From Rhizobium sp. J15 (lineage in GTDB: Bacteria; Pseudomonadota; Alphaproteobacteria; Rhizobiales; Rhizobiaceae), in contig NZ_NWSX01000039.1 of the NCBI RefSeq assembly GCF_002531825.1, forward strand, positions 1-55,229: a stretch of DNA of 55,229 bases, written 5' to 3'. The first letter of the stretch is position 1. Each line of letters starts with the position of its first letter. A program made the position numbers and the translations under genes. The notes beneath the pieces are model-generated. The model did no database searches. It was not told the origin of the DNA and saw only the letters and a program-made list of their open reading frames with translations. This document shows positions 40,789 to 48,648 of this stretch, piece by piece.

Positions 40789-41232
40789 CTACTCGTCCCG
40801 CGGCGTAAACGACAGCTTTCTCCTATTGTTTTCGGCAAGGATCGCAGCTTTGATCTGCTTGAAGAATTCCTCGGGAATAAACCCGTATTCGACGCGACTG
40901 GGGTCGTCGGGTCGCGGGCGCAGGTCAAAACCGGGCCAGATAAAGCGGTTCAGCTGGGTTAGCCGCAGCCAATGCCGCCCGTTGTCCAAGCCGAGCGATT
41001 TTGCGATTGCGGGTGGTATTTCGAGTGATGCCGGGTCGTCGGGCTGGTTGGGTTCAGAATGCGTAATCGGTACGACGACGACTTGAATCGCCGCCGTGTC
41101 TTTCACCTTCGTCGCAAGAACGATCGCACAAGGCCGATCCTTGGACGCTTCGTATTTTCCCTTGTCGTAATCCTCTTTCCAAAGAAACGAGTATCTGACC
41201 ACCAAGCCGGGCGCAGGTGCGGGAAGCTTCAC
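40789..41232 (-). CDS. PemK/MazF-like growth inhibitor toxin
   Basis: A 147-residue probable toxin of the PemK/MazF superfamily, which cleaves RNA to stop growth. Landmarks are PGLVVRYSFLWKEDYDKGKYE at the N-terminus, then DRPCAIVLATK and VVVVPITHS, the two core strands of the fold, and LNRFIWPGFDL. It is longer than classic MazF (about 110 residues) and belongs to the alphaproteobacterial group often labelled plasmid-maintenance toxin. It overlaps the antitoxin gene by 4 bases (ATGA), the usual arrangement in which antitoxin is made first. RNase activity is by family, and the family call is moderate. Confidence 0.75.
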   Translation of the reverse strand: MKLPAPAPGLVVRYSFLWKEDYDKGKYEASKDRPCAIVLATKVKDTAAIQVVVVPITHSEPNQPDDPASLEIPPAIAKSLGLDNGRHWLRLTQLNRFIWPGFDLRPRPDDPSRVEYGFIPEEFFKQIKAAILAENNRRKLSFTPRDE

Positions 41233-41483
41233 TTAGGCACCACGCCGTATTGAGCATTTTCAATGTCTGAAATGGTCTCGTCGTCCAACTCTCCGACAAC
41301 GAGAACTTCACGCTCCCGGCGTTTCAGGTTTATGTAATGTTCAAGCTCGCTCGCAGAAAGATAGCCGCCGATGACTCGCCCATGGCTGGTGACCTCGATG
41401 ACCTTTCCGGTCATTGCCTCATCCTGATACCGCGCGAAGCTACGGGAAAATACTGTTGCGGGCACTCTTATTGCCGTGGCCAT
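41229..41483 (-). CDS. Phd/YefM-like antitoxin
   Basis: An 84-residue antitoxin. The N-terminal DNA-binding half has the Phd/YefM pattern (VPATVFSRSFARYQDEAM, then VIEVTSHGRVIGGYLSASELEHY). The C-terminal half is acidic and likely disordered until it binds the toxin (GELDDETISDIENAQYG). The start has GGAG seven bases upstream. It precedes and overlaps the toxin gene. It should repress its own promoter through the dyad at 41499-41517. Phd-type antitoxins usually go with Doc, YoeB or RelE-type toxins, so a PemK-like partner makes this a mixed pair. Confidence 0.85.
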   Translation of the reverse strand: MATAIRVPATVFSRSFARYQDEAMTGKVIEVTSHGRVIGGYLSASELEHYINLKRREREVLVVGELDDETISDIENAQYGVVPK

Positions 41484-41498
41484 TCCTTGTCTCCATGA

Positions 41499-41517
41499 TT
41501 ACGTGTAAAATACGTAA
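41499..41517. promoter_or_regulatory. Autoregulatory operator candidate of the toxin-antitoxin pair
   Basis: TTACGT (41499-41504) and ACGTAA (41512-41517) form perfect arms around a 7-base AT-rich centre, 16 bases upstream of the antitoxin start. Position suits autorepression by antitoxin or the complex. Confidence 0.55.
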
Positions 41518-41552
41518 ATTACAAAATTTTTCAATATAATAATGAATGTGTT

Positions 41553-41915
41553 TCACTCCGGCCTCCGTCTCCGCTCCACCGGTACATGCACATCCCAGCG
41601 CTTCATCACTGCGTTCGGCACGGCAGTTTCGCACATCACCATCACACTGGGTTTCGAGCGGCCCAGGCTTTTCGGCGTCCATTGCGCCAGAAGCGGCACC
41701 GCGCAACGGGGAACCAGCACCTTCGCATTGGGTTCCAGCACGTCCCATTGCTCGCGCCCTTTGGCGTTTTCCTGCGCGATGAAGCGCCTGGCCTCCTCGC
41801 GTATTTCGAAGAGGCCGTGCTTGTCCGGTGTCGAGCGATCGGTGTCGATGCTCCAGGCGGCGAGGCACGCGACGCAGACCGGCAGGGTCGCGATGAAGAA
41901 TATCGGTCGAAGCAT
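41553..41915 (-). CDS. Small exported protein of unknown function
   Basis: A 120-residue protein I do not recognise. It has a signal-like N-terminus (MLRPIFFIATLPVCVACLAAW), possibly a lipobox around CVAC. A basic/acidic middle follows (REEARRFIAQENAKGREQWDVLE). The tail has two Cys (VPRCAVPL; MVMCETAV) and a conserved-looking MKRWDVHVPV. GGAG lies 8 bases before ATG. It lies upstream of the toxin-antitoxin pair on the same strand. The opposite-strand frame over the same bases looks like a shadow. Confidence 0.6.
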   Translation of the reverse strand: MLRPIFFIATLPVCVACLAAWSIDTDRSTPDKHGLFEIREEARRFIAQENAKGREQWDVLEPNAKVLVPRCAVPLLAQWTPKSLGRSKPSVMVMCETAVPNAVMKRWDVHVPVERRRRPE

Positions 41916-42141
41916 TGCCGGCTCTCCAGCGCTCGAAAATTTCCGGATCGGAAGAGTCAGAGGATCTTTTATCGTATGGTGAGAATATCGCTACCGGCAA
42001 ATCAGGCGGCATCGATGCGGTTGAGCAGGCTCGCACTAGATGCTGCCCGCAATGTCCCATGCAGCCGTGAATTGACGGGTTGAGTGGAACAACCTCCGCC
42101 AAAGGAAGTTTGCCTGAAAAGCAAACTCGAGGCGGCGGCCG

Positions 42142-45100
42142 ATGTTGTTATCTGCGAAGCAGGGTGCGGTGAGCACCCCACCCAGAATTTATTATGTCAA
42201 TCCGCTACTTCTCCAGGGCATCGATGCATGGCGCGAGGTTTTCGACCATGCCGCGGATACCGGTTTCGACCATGTGCTGACGGCGCCCCTGTTCGACCGG
42301 GGCGGGGATTACAGCGTTTTTACCTCTCATGACTTCGATCGACTCGATCCTGAGCTGGAGCTTGGAAGCGCGGTCGAGGAGGGCGTGTCCCGCCTGTCGG
42401 AGGCCGCCGGCAAGAGCGGCGTCGGCTTGATGATGGATCTGATGCTCGACGGGAAAGCGCAGAACCCGCCAGCAGGCTTTCATCCCGTCGATCCCCGGCG
42501 CTCGCCGCTCGATCCGGCTGAGCCGATGACCATGATGGGAGCGGAGTGGCGATCGCAGCTGCTGTCGGAATGGACCGAACGGCTGCGGCGTCTCTCCGCC
42601 GCCGGTCTTTCCGGCTATCGGGTGCTTGGGATCGACCGGGCGGCGCCGGCGCTGTTCAAATCGCTGATTGCAGCCGCGTGCGAAAAGGCCGAGGTGCAGT
42701 TCTTCGCCTGGACGCCCGGCACCGATTTCGCAGTTAGACGCGCCATCGCCGATGCGGGTTTCATGGGGTGTTTTTCATCGATGGCCTGGTGGGATCTCGA
42801 CGAGAGATGGTTCGTCGAGGAGCATCGCCTCCAGGAGCCGCTCGGCTGGCAGGTCGCCTTTCCCGAGCCGCCCTTCGCCAGGCGGATCGCTCACGGAACC
42901 GAAAGCCGCGAAATCCTCGAGCGGCGCGCCGTCAGGGCGCTGCGTCTTGCCGCCTCGCTCGGCGGCGGGCTGATGGTTCCCATGGGTTTCGAATATGGCG
43001 CGGCGACGCCGCTCGACCCCACCCATGGCGACGGCTCGGGCCTGCGAAAGTTTCGCCACGATCTCGCCTTCGATATCTCCTCCGAAATCCGCGTGGCCAA
43101 TAGCGAGATCGGCAAGGCCGGCCATGCGCGCGCTCCGTCGCTTCGCCTGGTCCGCAACGCTAGCGGGCCAGTTTCGGCGCTTGTGCAATCCGAGGGGCGG
43201 GATCTTCGCAGCGCCTCCGATGTGCGCTTCATCCTGCTGAACAGAGACCTTCGGCGAAGTGCCGCGGCACCGGTGACGGCGCTTCGCGAGGCCGCCTCCG
43301 GTTTTCTTCCCGTCGCCGATGGCGCGGCCCTGCGTCTGCGGGCAGGGGAGACCCGGGTGATCGAAGCCAGGGCGCCGGAGCCGATCACTTCAAGGCCTGC
43401 TCTCGACATCGAGCAGGCGACGGCATCGCCGCGGCTCGCCATCGAAAACATCACGCCGCGGGTTGATGACGGGCGCTTTCCGGTCAAACGCGTGGCCGGC
43501 GAGACCGTCACCGTCGAGGCGGATATATTCGCCGACGGTCATGACCCGCTTGCAGCCGTCCTGCTCTGGCGGCCGCACGATGCCATGGCGGAGTGGAACG
43601 AGACGCCGATGCAACTGGTCGAGAACGACCGCTGGCGTGCCGAATTCCTGCTGGAGCGCATGGGGCGCTACGAATTCGCGGTCGAGGCGTGGAAGAACCC
43701 CTTCGCGATCTTTCGTTACGAGCTGACCAAGAAGAACGATGCGCGGCTGGACCTGAAGCTGGAGCTTCAGGAGGGGCTGAACCTCGTTCGCACCGCAAAG
43801 GCGCAAGCGCCGGCAGCGCTCGGCGCCGACTTGCAGGCTCTCATTGGCAACCTCGAAAAGGCTTCCGATCCCGAGCGCACGGCGATCCTGCTCGATCCCG
43901 AGACGTCGGAGCTGATGAACCGGGCCGACAGGCGGCCGTTCCGGCTTCGCTCCTCGACAAGCGCCGTCGATGCCGAACGCAAGGAAGCGGCCTTCGCCAG
44001 CTGGTATCAGATATTCCCGCGTTCGCAGAGCGGCGATCCCAACCGGCACGGCACCTTCGACGACGTCATCCCGAGACTGCCCGATATTCGCGGCATGGGC
44101 TTCGATGTACTTTACTTTCCGCCGATCCATCCGATCGGCACGACCAACCGCAAGGGGCGCAACAATAGCCTGAAAGCCGCGCCCGGCGATCCCGGAAGCC
44201 CCTATGCCATCGGCTCGGAAGATGGCGGCCATGACGCCATCCATCCCGAACTCGGCGATTTCGAGGATTTCGGCCGGCTGGTCGAGGAGGCGGGACGGCA
44301 CGGGCTGGAGATCGCTCTCGACCTCGCCATCCAGGCCTCGCCCGACCACCCCTGGCTGAAAGAGCATCCCGGCTGGTTCGACTGGAGGCCCGACGGCACG
44401 ATCAAATATGCCGAAAACCCGCCGAAAAAATACGAGGACATCGTCAACGTCGATTTCTACACGAAGGACGCCGTGCCTTCCCTATGGGTGGAGCTGAGGG
44501 ATATCGTCCAGCTCTGGGTCGACCAGGGCGTCAAGCTGTTCCGCGTCGACAATCCGCACACCAAGCCCTTCCCGTTTTGGGAATGGCTGATCGGCGATAT
44601 CAGGGCGCGCCATCCCGACGTCGTCTTCCTCTCGGAAGCCTTCACCAAGCCGAAGGTCATGTACCGGCTGGCGAAGATCGGCTTTTCCCAGTCCTACACC
44701 TACTTCACCTGGCGCAATGCCAAATGGGAGCTCGAGCAATATATGCGCGAGCTGACGGAGACGGCGCCGAAGGAATTCTTCCGTCCGCATTTCTTCGTCA
44801 ACACCCATGACATCAATCCGGATTTTCTCCAGAACGCGCCGCGCCCGGCCTTCCTCATCCGCGCAGCACTCGCCGCCACGCTTTCGGGCCTGTGGGGCGT
44901 CTATAACGGCTTCGAACTGTGCGAAGGGCGACCGGACGCCAAGCGCAAGGAATATGCCGACAGCGAAAAATACGAGATCCGCGCCTGGGATTACGACCGG
45001 CCGGGCAACATCATCGCCGAAATCAGGATGCTGAACCGCATCAGGAATGAAAACACCGCGCTGCATTCGCATCTCGGCCTGACGCTGCTCCCCGCCTGGA

Positions 45101-45366
45101 ATGACAACATCCTGTTCTTCGAGAAGGCGAGCCGCGCCCGCGACAATGTCCTGCTGATCGCGATCAGCCTCGATCCCCACAATTTCCAGCAAAGCGACGT
45201 CGAGCTGCCGCTCTGGAAATGGTCGCTCGGGGATGGCGGCGTGCTCGACGCCGAGGATCTGGTCGGCGGGCATCGTTTCAAATGGACTGGCAAAAGGCAG
45301 ACCGTCGCGCTCAATCCGCAGGTCCTGCCCTTTGCGATCTGGCGCGTTCGCGCCGCGGAGGCATGA
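42142..45366 (+). CDS. glgE: Alpha-1,4-glucan:maltose-1-phosphate maltosyltransferase with extra N-terminal amylase-like half
   Basis: A 1074-residue enzyme that adds maltose units from maltose-1-phosphate to alpha-glucan in the cytoplasm. The C-terminal 670 residues are full GlgE: the DUF3416-type beta domain (about 430-530), a barrel with SWYQIFPRSQSGDPNRHGTF, nucleophile Asp803 (LFRVDNPHTKP), acid Glu832 (VFLSEAF) and Asp890 (NTHDIN). The first 400 residues are an additional amylase-barrel-like unit (RIYYVNPLLL, FDRGGDYSVFTSHDFDRLDPEL, GLMMDLMLDGKA, YRVLGIDRAAPALF, FFAWTPGTDF) in which the catalytic acid is not evident, so it is probably inactive. ATG at 42142 has GAGG upstream; a GTG at 42169 is an alternative. 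First gene of the glgE-treS-glgB operon. Confidence 0.93.
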   Translation: MLLSAKQGAVSTPPRIYYVNPLLLQGIDAWREVFDHAADTGFDHVLTAPLFDRGGDYSVFTSHDFDRLDPELELGSAVEEGVSRLSEAAGKSGVGLMMDLMLDGKAQNPPAGFHPVDPRRSPLDPAEPMTMMGAEWRSQLLSEWTERLRRLSAAGLSGYRVLGIDRAAPALFKSLIAAACEKAEVQFFAWTPGTDFAVRRAIADAGFMGCFSSMAWWDLDERWFVEEHRLQEPLGWQVAFPEPPFARRIAHGTESREILERRAVRALRLAASLGGGLMVPMGFEYGAATPLDPTHGDGSGLRKFRHDLAFDISSEIRVANSEIGKAGHARAPSLRLVRNASGPVSALVQSEGRDLRSASDVRFILLNRDLRRSAAAPVTALREAASGFLPVADGAALRLRAGETRVIEARAPEPITSRPALDIEQATASPRLAIENITPRVDDGRFPVKRVAGETVTVEADIFADGHDPLAAVLLWRPHDAMAEWNETPMQLVENDRWRAEFLLERMGRYEFAVEAWKNPFAIFRYELTKKNDARLDLKLELQEGLNLVRTAKAQAPAALGADLQALIGNLEKASDPERTAILLDPETSELMNRADRRPFRLRSSTSAVDAERKEAAFASWYQIFPRSQSGDPNRHGTFDDVIPRLPDIRGMGFDVLYFPPIHPIGTTNRKGRNNSLKAAPGDPGSPYAIGSEDGGHDAIHPELGDFEDFGRLVEEAGRHGLEIALDLAIQASPDHPWLKEHPGWFDWRPDGTIKYAENPPKKYEDIVNVDFYTKDAVPSLWVELRDIVQLWVDQGVKLFRVDNPHTKPFPFWEWLIGDIRARHPDVVFLSEAFTKPKVMYRLAKIGFSQSYTYFTWRNAKWELEQYMRELTETAPKEFFRPHFFVNTHDINPDFLQNAPRPAFLIRAALAATLSGLWGVYNGFELCEGRPDAKRKEYADSEKYEIRAWDYDRPGNIIAEIRMLNRIRNENTALHSHLGLTLLPAWNDNILFFEKASRARDNVLLIAISLDPHNFQQSDVELPLWKWSLGDGGVLDAEDLVGGHRFKWTGKRQTVALNPQVLPFAIWRVRAAEA

Positions 45367-48300
45367 ATGGACACGATGAACCCCGGTAACACCGAGCCGC
45401 TGCTCTGGTACAAGGATGCGATCATCTACCAGCTGCACATCAAGTCGTTCTACGACGCCAATGGCGACGGCGTCGGCGATTTCGCCGGCCTGCATGCCAA
45501 GCTCGATCATATCGCGGCTCTCGGGGTCAACGCGATCTGGCTGCTGCCTTTCTTTCCTTCGCCGCGGCGCGACGACGGTTACGACATCGCCGATTACGGC
45601 AATGTCAGCTCCGACTACGGGACGGTGGAGGATTTTCGCGCCTTCGTCGACGCCGCTCACCAGCGCAACATCCGCGTCATCATCGAACTCGTCATCAATC
45701 ACACTTCCGACCAGCATCCCTGGTTCCAGCGGGCGCGCCAGGCGCCGGCCGGATCGCCCGAGCGGGATTTCTATGTCTGGTCGGATACCGATCAGAAATT
45801 TCCGGAAACGCGCATCATCTTCCTCGACACGGAGAAATCCAACTGGACATGGGATGCGGTGGCCGGCGCCTATTACTGGCACCGCTTCTATTCCCACCAG
45901 CCCGACCTCAACTTCGACAGCCCGCTCGTCATGGAGGAACTGCTGAAGGTGATGCGCTTCTGGCTGGAAACCGGCATTGACGGTTTCCGTCTCGATGCCA
46001 TCCCCTATCTCGTCGAGCGCGAGGGAACAATCAACGAGAACCTGTCCGAGACCCATGCGATCCTCAAGCGCATCCGCGCCGCCCTCGACGCAACCCATCC
46101 CGGCGTGATGCTGCTGGCCGAGGCCAATCAGTGGCCGGAGGATACGCGCGAATATTTCGGCGAGGGCGACGAGTGCCATATGGCCTTCCACTTCCCGCTG
46201 ATGCCGCGCATGTATATGGCGATCGCCAAGGAAGACCGGTTCCCGATCACCGACATTCTGCGCCAGACGCCGGAGATTCCCGAGAATTGCCAGTGGGCGA
46301 TCTTCCTGCGCAACCACGATGAGCTGACGCTCGAAATGGTGACGGATGCGGAGCGCGACTATCTCTGGGAGACCTATGCCTCCGACAAGCGCGCCCGCAT
46401 CAATCTCGGCATCCGGCGGCGGCTGGCGCCGCTGATGGAGCGCGACCGCCGGCGCATCGAGCTGATGAACGCGCTTCTTCTGTCGATGCCGGGAACGCCT
46501 GTCATTTATTACGGCGACGAGATCGGCATGGGCGACAACATCTATCTCGGCGACCGCGACGGCGTGCGCACACCGATGCAATGGTCGCCCGACCGAAACG
46601 GCGGTTTCTCCCGCACCGATCCGGCCCGCCTCGTCCTGCCGCTGATTGCCGATCCGCTCTACGGTTTCGAGGCTGTTAACGTCGAGGCGCAGAGCACCGA
46701 CGCGCATTCGCTGCTCAACTGGACGCGCAAGATGCTGGCGCTGCGCGGCCGGCACCCGGCCTTCGGGCGCGGCTCGCTGCGTTTCCTCTCGCCCGAAAAC
46801 CGCAAGATCCTCGCTTATCTCAGGGAATATGAAGGCGAGACGCTGATGTGCGTTGCCAATCTCTCGCGGTTGCCTCAGGCGGTCGAGCTCGACCTCTCGG
46901 CCTTCGAGGGCCGCGTGCCGATCGAGCTGACCGGCATGTCGCCCTTTCCGCCGATCGGGCAGCTCACCTATCTCCTGACAATGCCGCCCTACGGCTTCTT
47001 CTGGTTCCAGCTGGAGGCCGATGCCGATCCGCCGGCATGGCGCACGGCGCCGCCCGAACAGTTGCCCGATCTCGTGACGATGGTCATGCGCCGCGGCCTG
47101 CTCGATCTCGTCGATGAGCCCGCGCATGCGCGTGTGCTGACCAACGAAATCCTTCCCGCCTATCTCGCTAGACGGCGCTGGTTCGGAGCGAAGGACCAGC
47201 CGCTTCAGGCCGCGCGGCTGATTTCGGCAACGCCGATCCCCTATGCCGACGGCGTCGTTCTCGGCGAGTTGGAGGTGGTGCTGCCTGACCATACCGAATC
47301 CTATCAGCTGCCGTTGACGGTGGCCTGGGATGATGCCCAGCCTTCGGCGCTGACCCAGCAGCTTGCGCTCGGGCGGGTTCGCCAGGGCCGGCGGGTCGGC
47401 TTCCTGACGGATGGGTTTGCCGTGGAGCCGATGGCGCGCGGCATCCTGCGTGGGCTTGCCGACCGCTCGCGCATCACCGGGCGCACCGGCACGCTGGAAT
47501 TTCTCGGCACCGAGCGGCTCGACCGGCTTGCTGTCAGCGACGACATGCCGGTCCACTGGCTTTCGGCCGAGCAATCCAACAGTTCGCTGATCGTCGGCGA
47601 CATCGCCATGATCAAGCTGATCCGGCACATCTTCCCCGGCATCCACCCTGAGGTGGAGATGACGCGGTTCCTCACCCGCGCCGGCTACGACCACACGGCG
47701 CCGCTGCTCGGCGAGGTCGCGCATACCGATTCCAGCGGGCGCCGCTCCACCCTGATCATCGTCCAGGGCGCGATCCGCAATCAGGGCGACGCCTGGAACT
47801 GGATGCTGAACAATCTGCGCCGCGCCGCCGACGAGCTCGTGCTGGCCGACCCGGCGGTTGAACCCGGCGATGACGTCTTCCGGTCGCTGATCAGCTTCGT
47901 CGCGATGGTCGGCATGAGATTGGGCGAATTGCATGGGGTGCTCGCCGGGGAGAACGCGGATGCGGCTTTCAGCCCTGTCGTCGCCGGCGACGATGAGGTC
48001 GAGGCGATCAAGAAGGCGGTGGCGGGCGAAGTGGCCTATGCCATGTCGAAGCTTGCCGAACGCGAGAAGAATGTCGATCCCGCGGTCGATCTGCTCGCCG
48101 CACCGCTTCTCGAACGCCGCGCCGAACTCGTCAAACTCGGCGCGAGCCTGGCCGAGAGCGCCCGCGGCACGCTGATGACGCGGACGCATGGCGATTTCCA
48201 TCTCGGCCAGATCCTGGTCAGCGAAGGCGACGCCGTCATCATCGACTTCGAAGGCGAGCCCGCGAAAAATCTCGCCGAGCGCCGCGCCAAGACGGTTCCG

Positions 48301-48648
48301 CTGCGTGACGTCGCCGGGCTTCTGAGGTCGCTGAGCTACCTCGTCGCCACCGCCCAGCTCGACAATGACGCGGTCACCGAACATGAGAACGAGGTGCGCC
48401 GCGATGCCATCGCCCGTTTCGGGCGCAATGCCGAGGCGGCCTTCCTCGATGCCTATTGGCAGGCGGTCTCCGTCTCCAGGGCGCTCGCCATGTCGCCCGA
48501 TCAACGCAGGCGGGTTCTCGATGCCTTTCTTCTCGAAAAGGCCGCCTATGAAATCGCCTATGAAGCCCGCAACAGGCCGAAGTGGCTGCCGATCCCGCTC
48601 GCCGGCCTTACCGAAATCGTATCGCGCTTAGCGGGGGTCAATGCATGA
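45367..48648 (+). CDS. treS: Trehalose synthase/maltokinase fusion
   Basis: A 1093-residue fusion of two enzymes. Residues about 1-555 are TreS (GH13), which interconverts trehalose and maltose: Asp210 in DGFRLDAIPYL, Glu252 in LLAEANQWPED and Asp318 in RNHDEL. Residues about 580-1093 are maltokinase (Pep2/Mak type, APH fold), which makes maltose-1-phosphate with ATP: HGDFHLGQIL (Asp943) and IIDFEGEP (Asp960). The fused layout channels trehalose to the substrate of GlgE. The start is the ATG directly after the glgE stop, with GCGGAGG 5 bases upstream. The stop overlaps the glgB start. Confidence 0.95.
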   Translation: MDTMNPGNTEPLLWYKDAIIYQLHIKSFYDANGDGVGDFAGLHAKLDHIAALGVNAIWLLPFFPSPRRDDGYDIADYGNVSSDYGTVEDFRAFVDAAHQRNIRVIIELVINHTSDQHPWFQRARQAPAGSPERDFYVWSDTDQKFPETRIIFLDTEKSNWTWDAVAGAYYWHRFYSHQPDLNFDSPLVMEELLKVMRFWLETGIDGFRLDAIPYLVEREGTINENLSETHAILKRIRAALDATHPGVMLLAEANQWPEDTREYFGEGDECHMAFHFPLMPRMYMAIAKEDRFPITDILRQTPEIPENCQWAIFLRNHDELTLEMVTDAERDYLWETYASDKRARINLGIRRRLAPLMERDRRRIELMNALLLSMPGTPVIYYGDEIGMGDNIYLGDRDGVRTPMQWSPDRNGGFSRTDPARLVLPLIADPLYGFEAVNVEAQSTDAHSLLNWTRKMLALRGRHPAFGRGSLRFLSPENRKILAYLREYEGETLMCVANLSRLPQAVELDLSAFEGRVPIELTGMSPFPPIGQLTYLLTMPPYGFFWFQLEADADPPAWRTAPPEQLPDLVTMVMRRGLLDLVDEPAHARVLTNEILPAYLARRRWFGAKDQPLQAARLISATPIPYADGVVLGELEVVLPDHTESYQLPLTVAWDDAQPSALTQQLALGRVRQGRRVGFLTDGFAVEPMARGILRGLADRSRITGRTGTLEFLGTERLDRLAVSDDMPVHWLSAEQSNSSLIVGDIAMIKLIRHIFPGIHPEVEMTRFLTRAGYDHTAPLLGEVAHTDSSGRRSTLIIVQGAIRNQGDAWNWMLNNLRRAADELVLADPAVEPGDDVFRSLISFVAMVGMRLGELHGVLAGENADAAFSPVVAGDDEVEAIKKAVAGEVAYAMSKLAEREKNVDPAVDLLAAPLLERRAELVKLGASLAESARGTLMTRTHGDFHLGQILVSEGDAVIIDFEGEPAKNLAERRAKTVPLRDVAGLLRSLSYLVATAQLDNDAVTEHENEVRRDAIARFGRNAEAAFLDAYWQAVSVSRALAMSPDQRRRVLDAFLLEKAAYEIAYEARNRPKWLPIPLAGLTEIVSRLAGVNA

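Noticed and set aside
41542..41982. 146-codon plus-strand frame over the small exported protein gene
   Set aside because: The minus-strand frame has a signal peptide and a good Shine-Dalgarno; this one has neither.
44482..48504. 1340-codon open frame on the minus strand across glgE and treS
   Set aside because: It lies opposite two enzymes with intact catalytic motifs, has shadow-like composition (Arg, Asp, Gly, His rich) and no recognisable domain or start signal.
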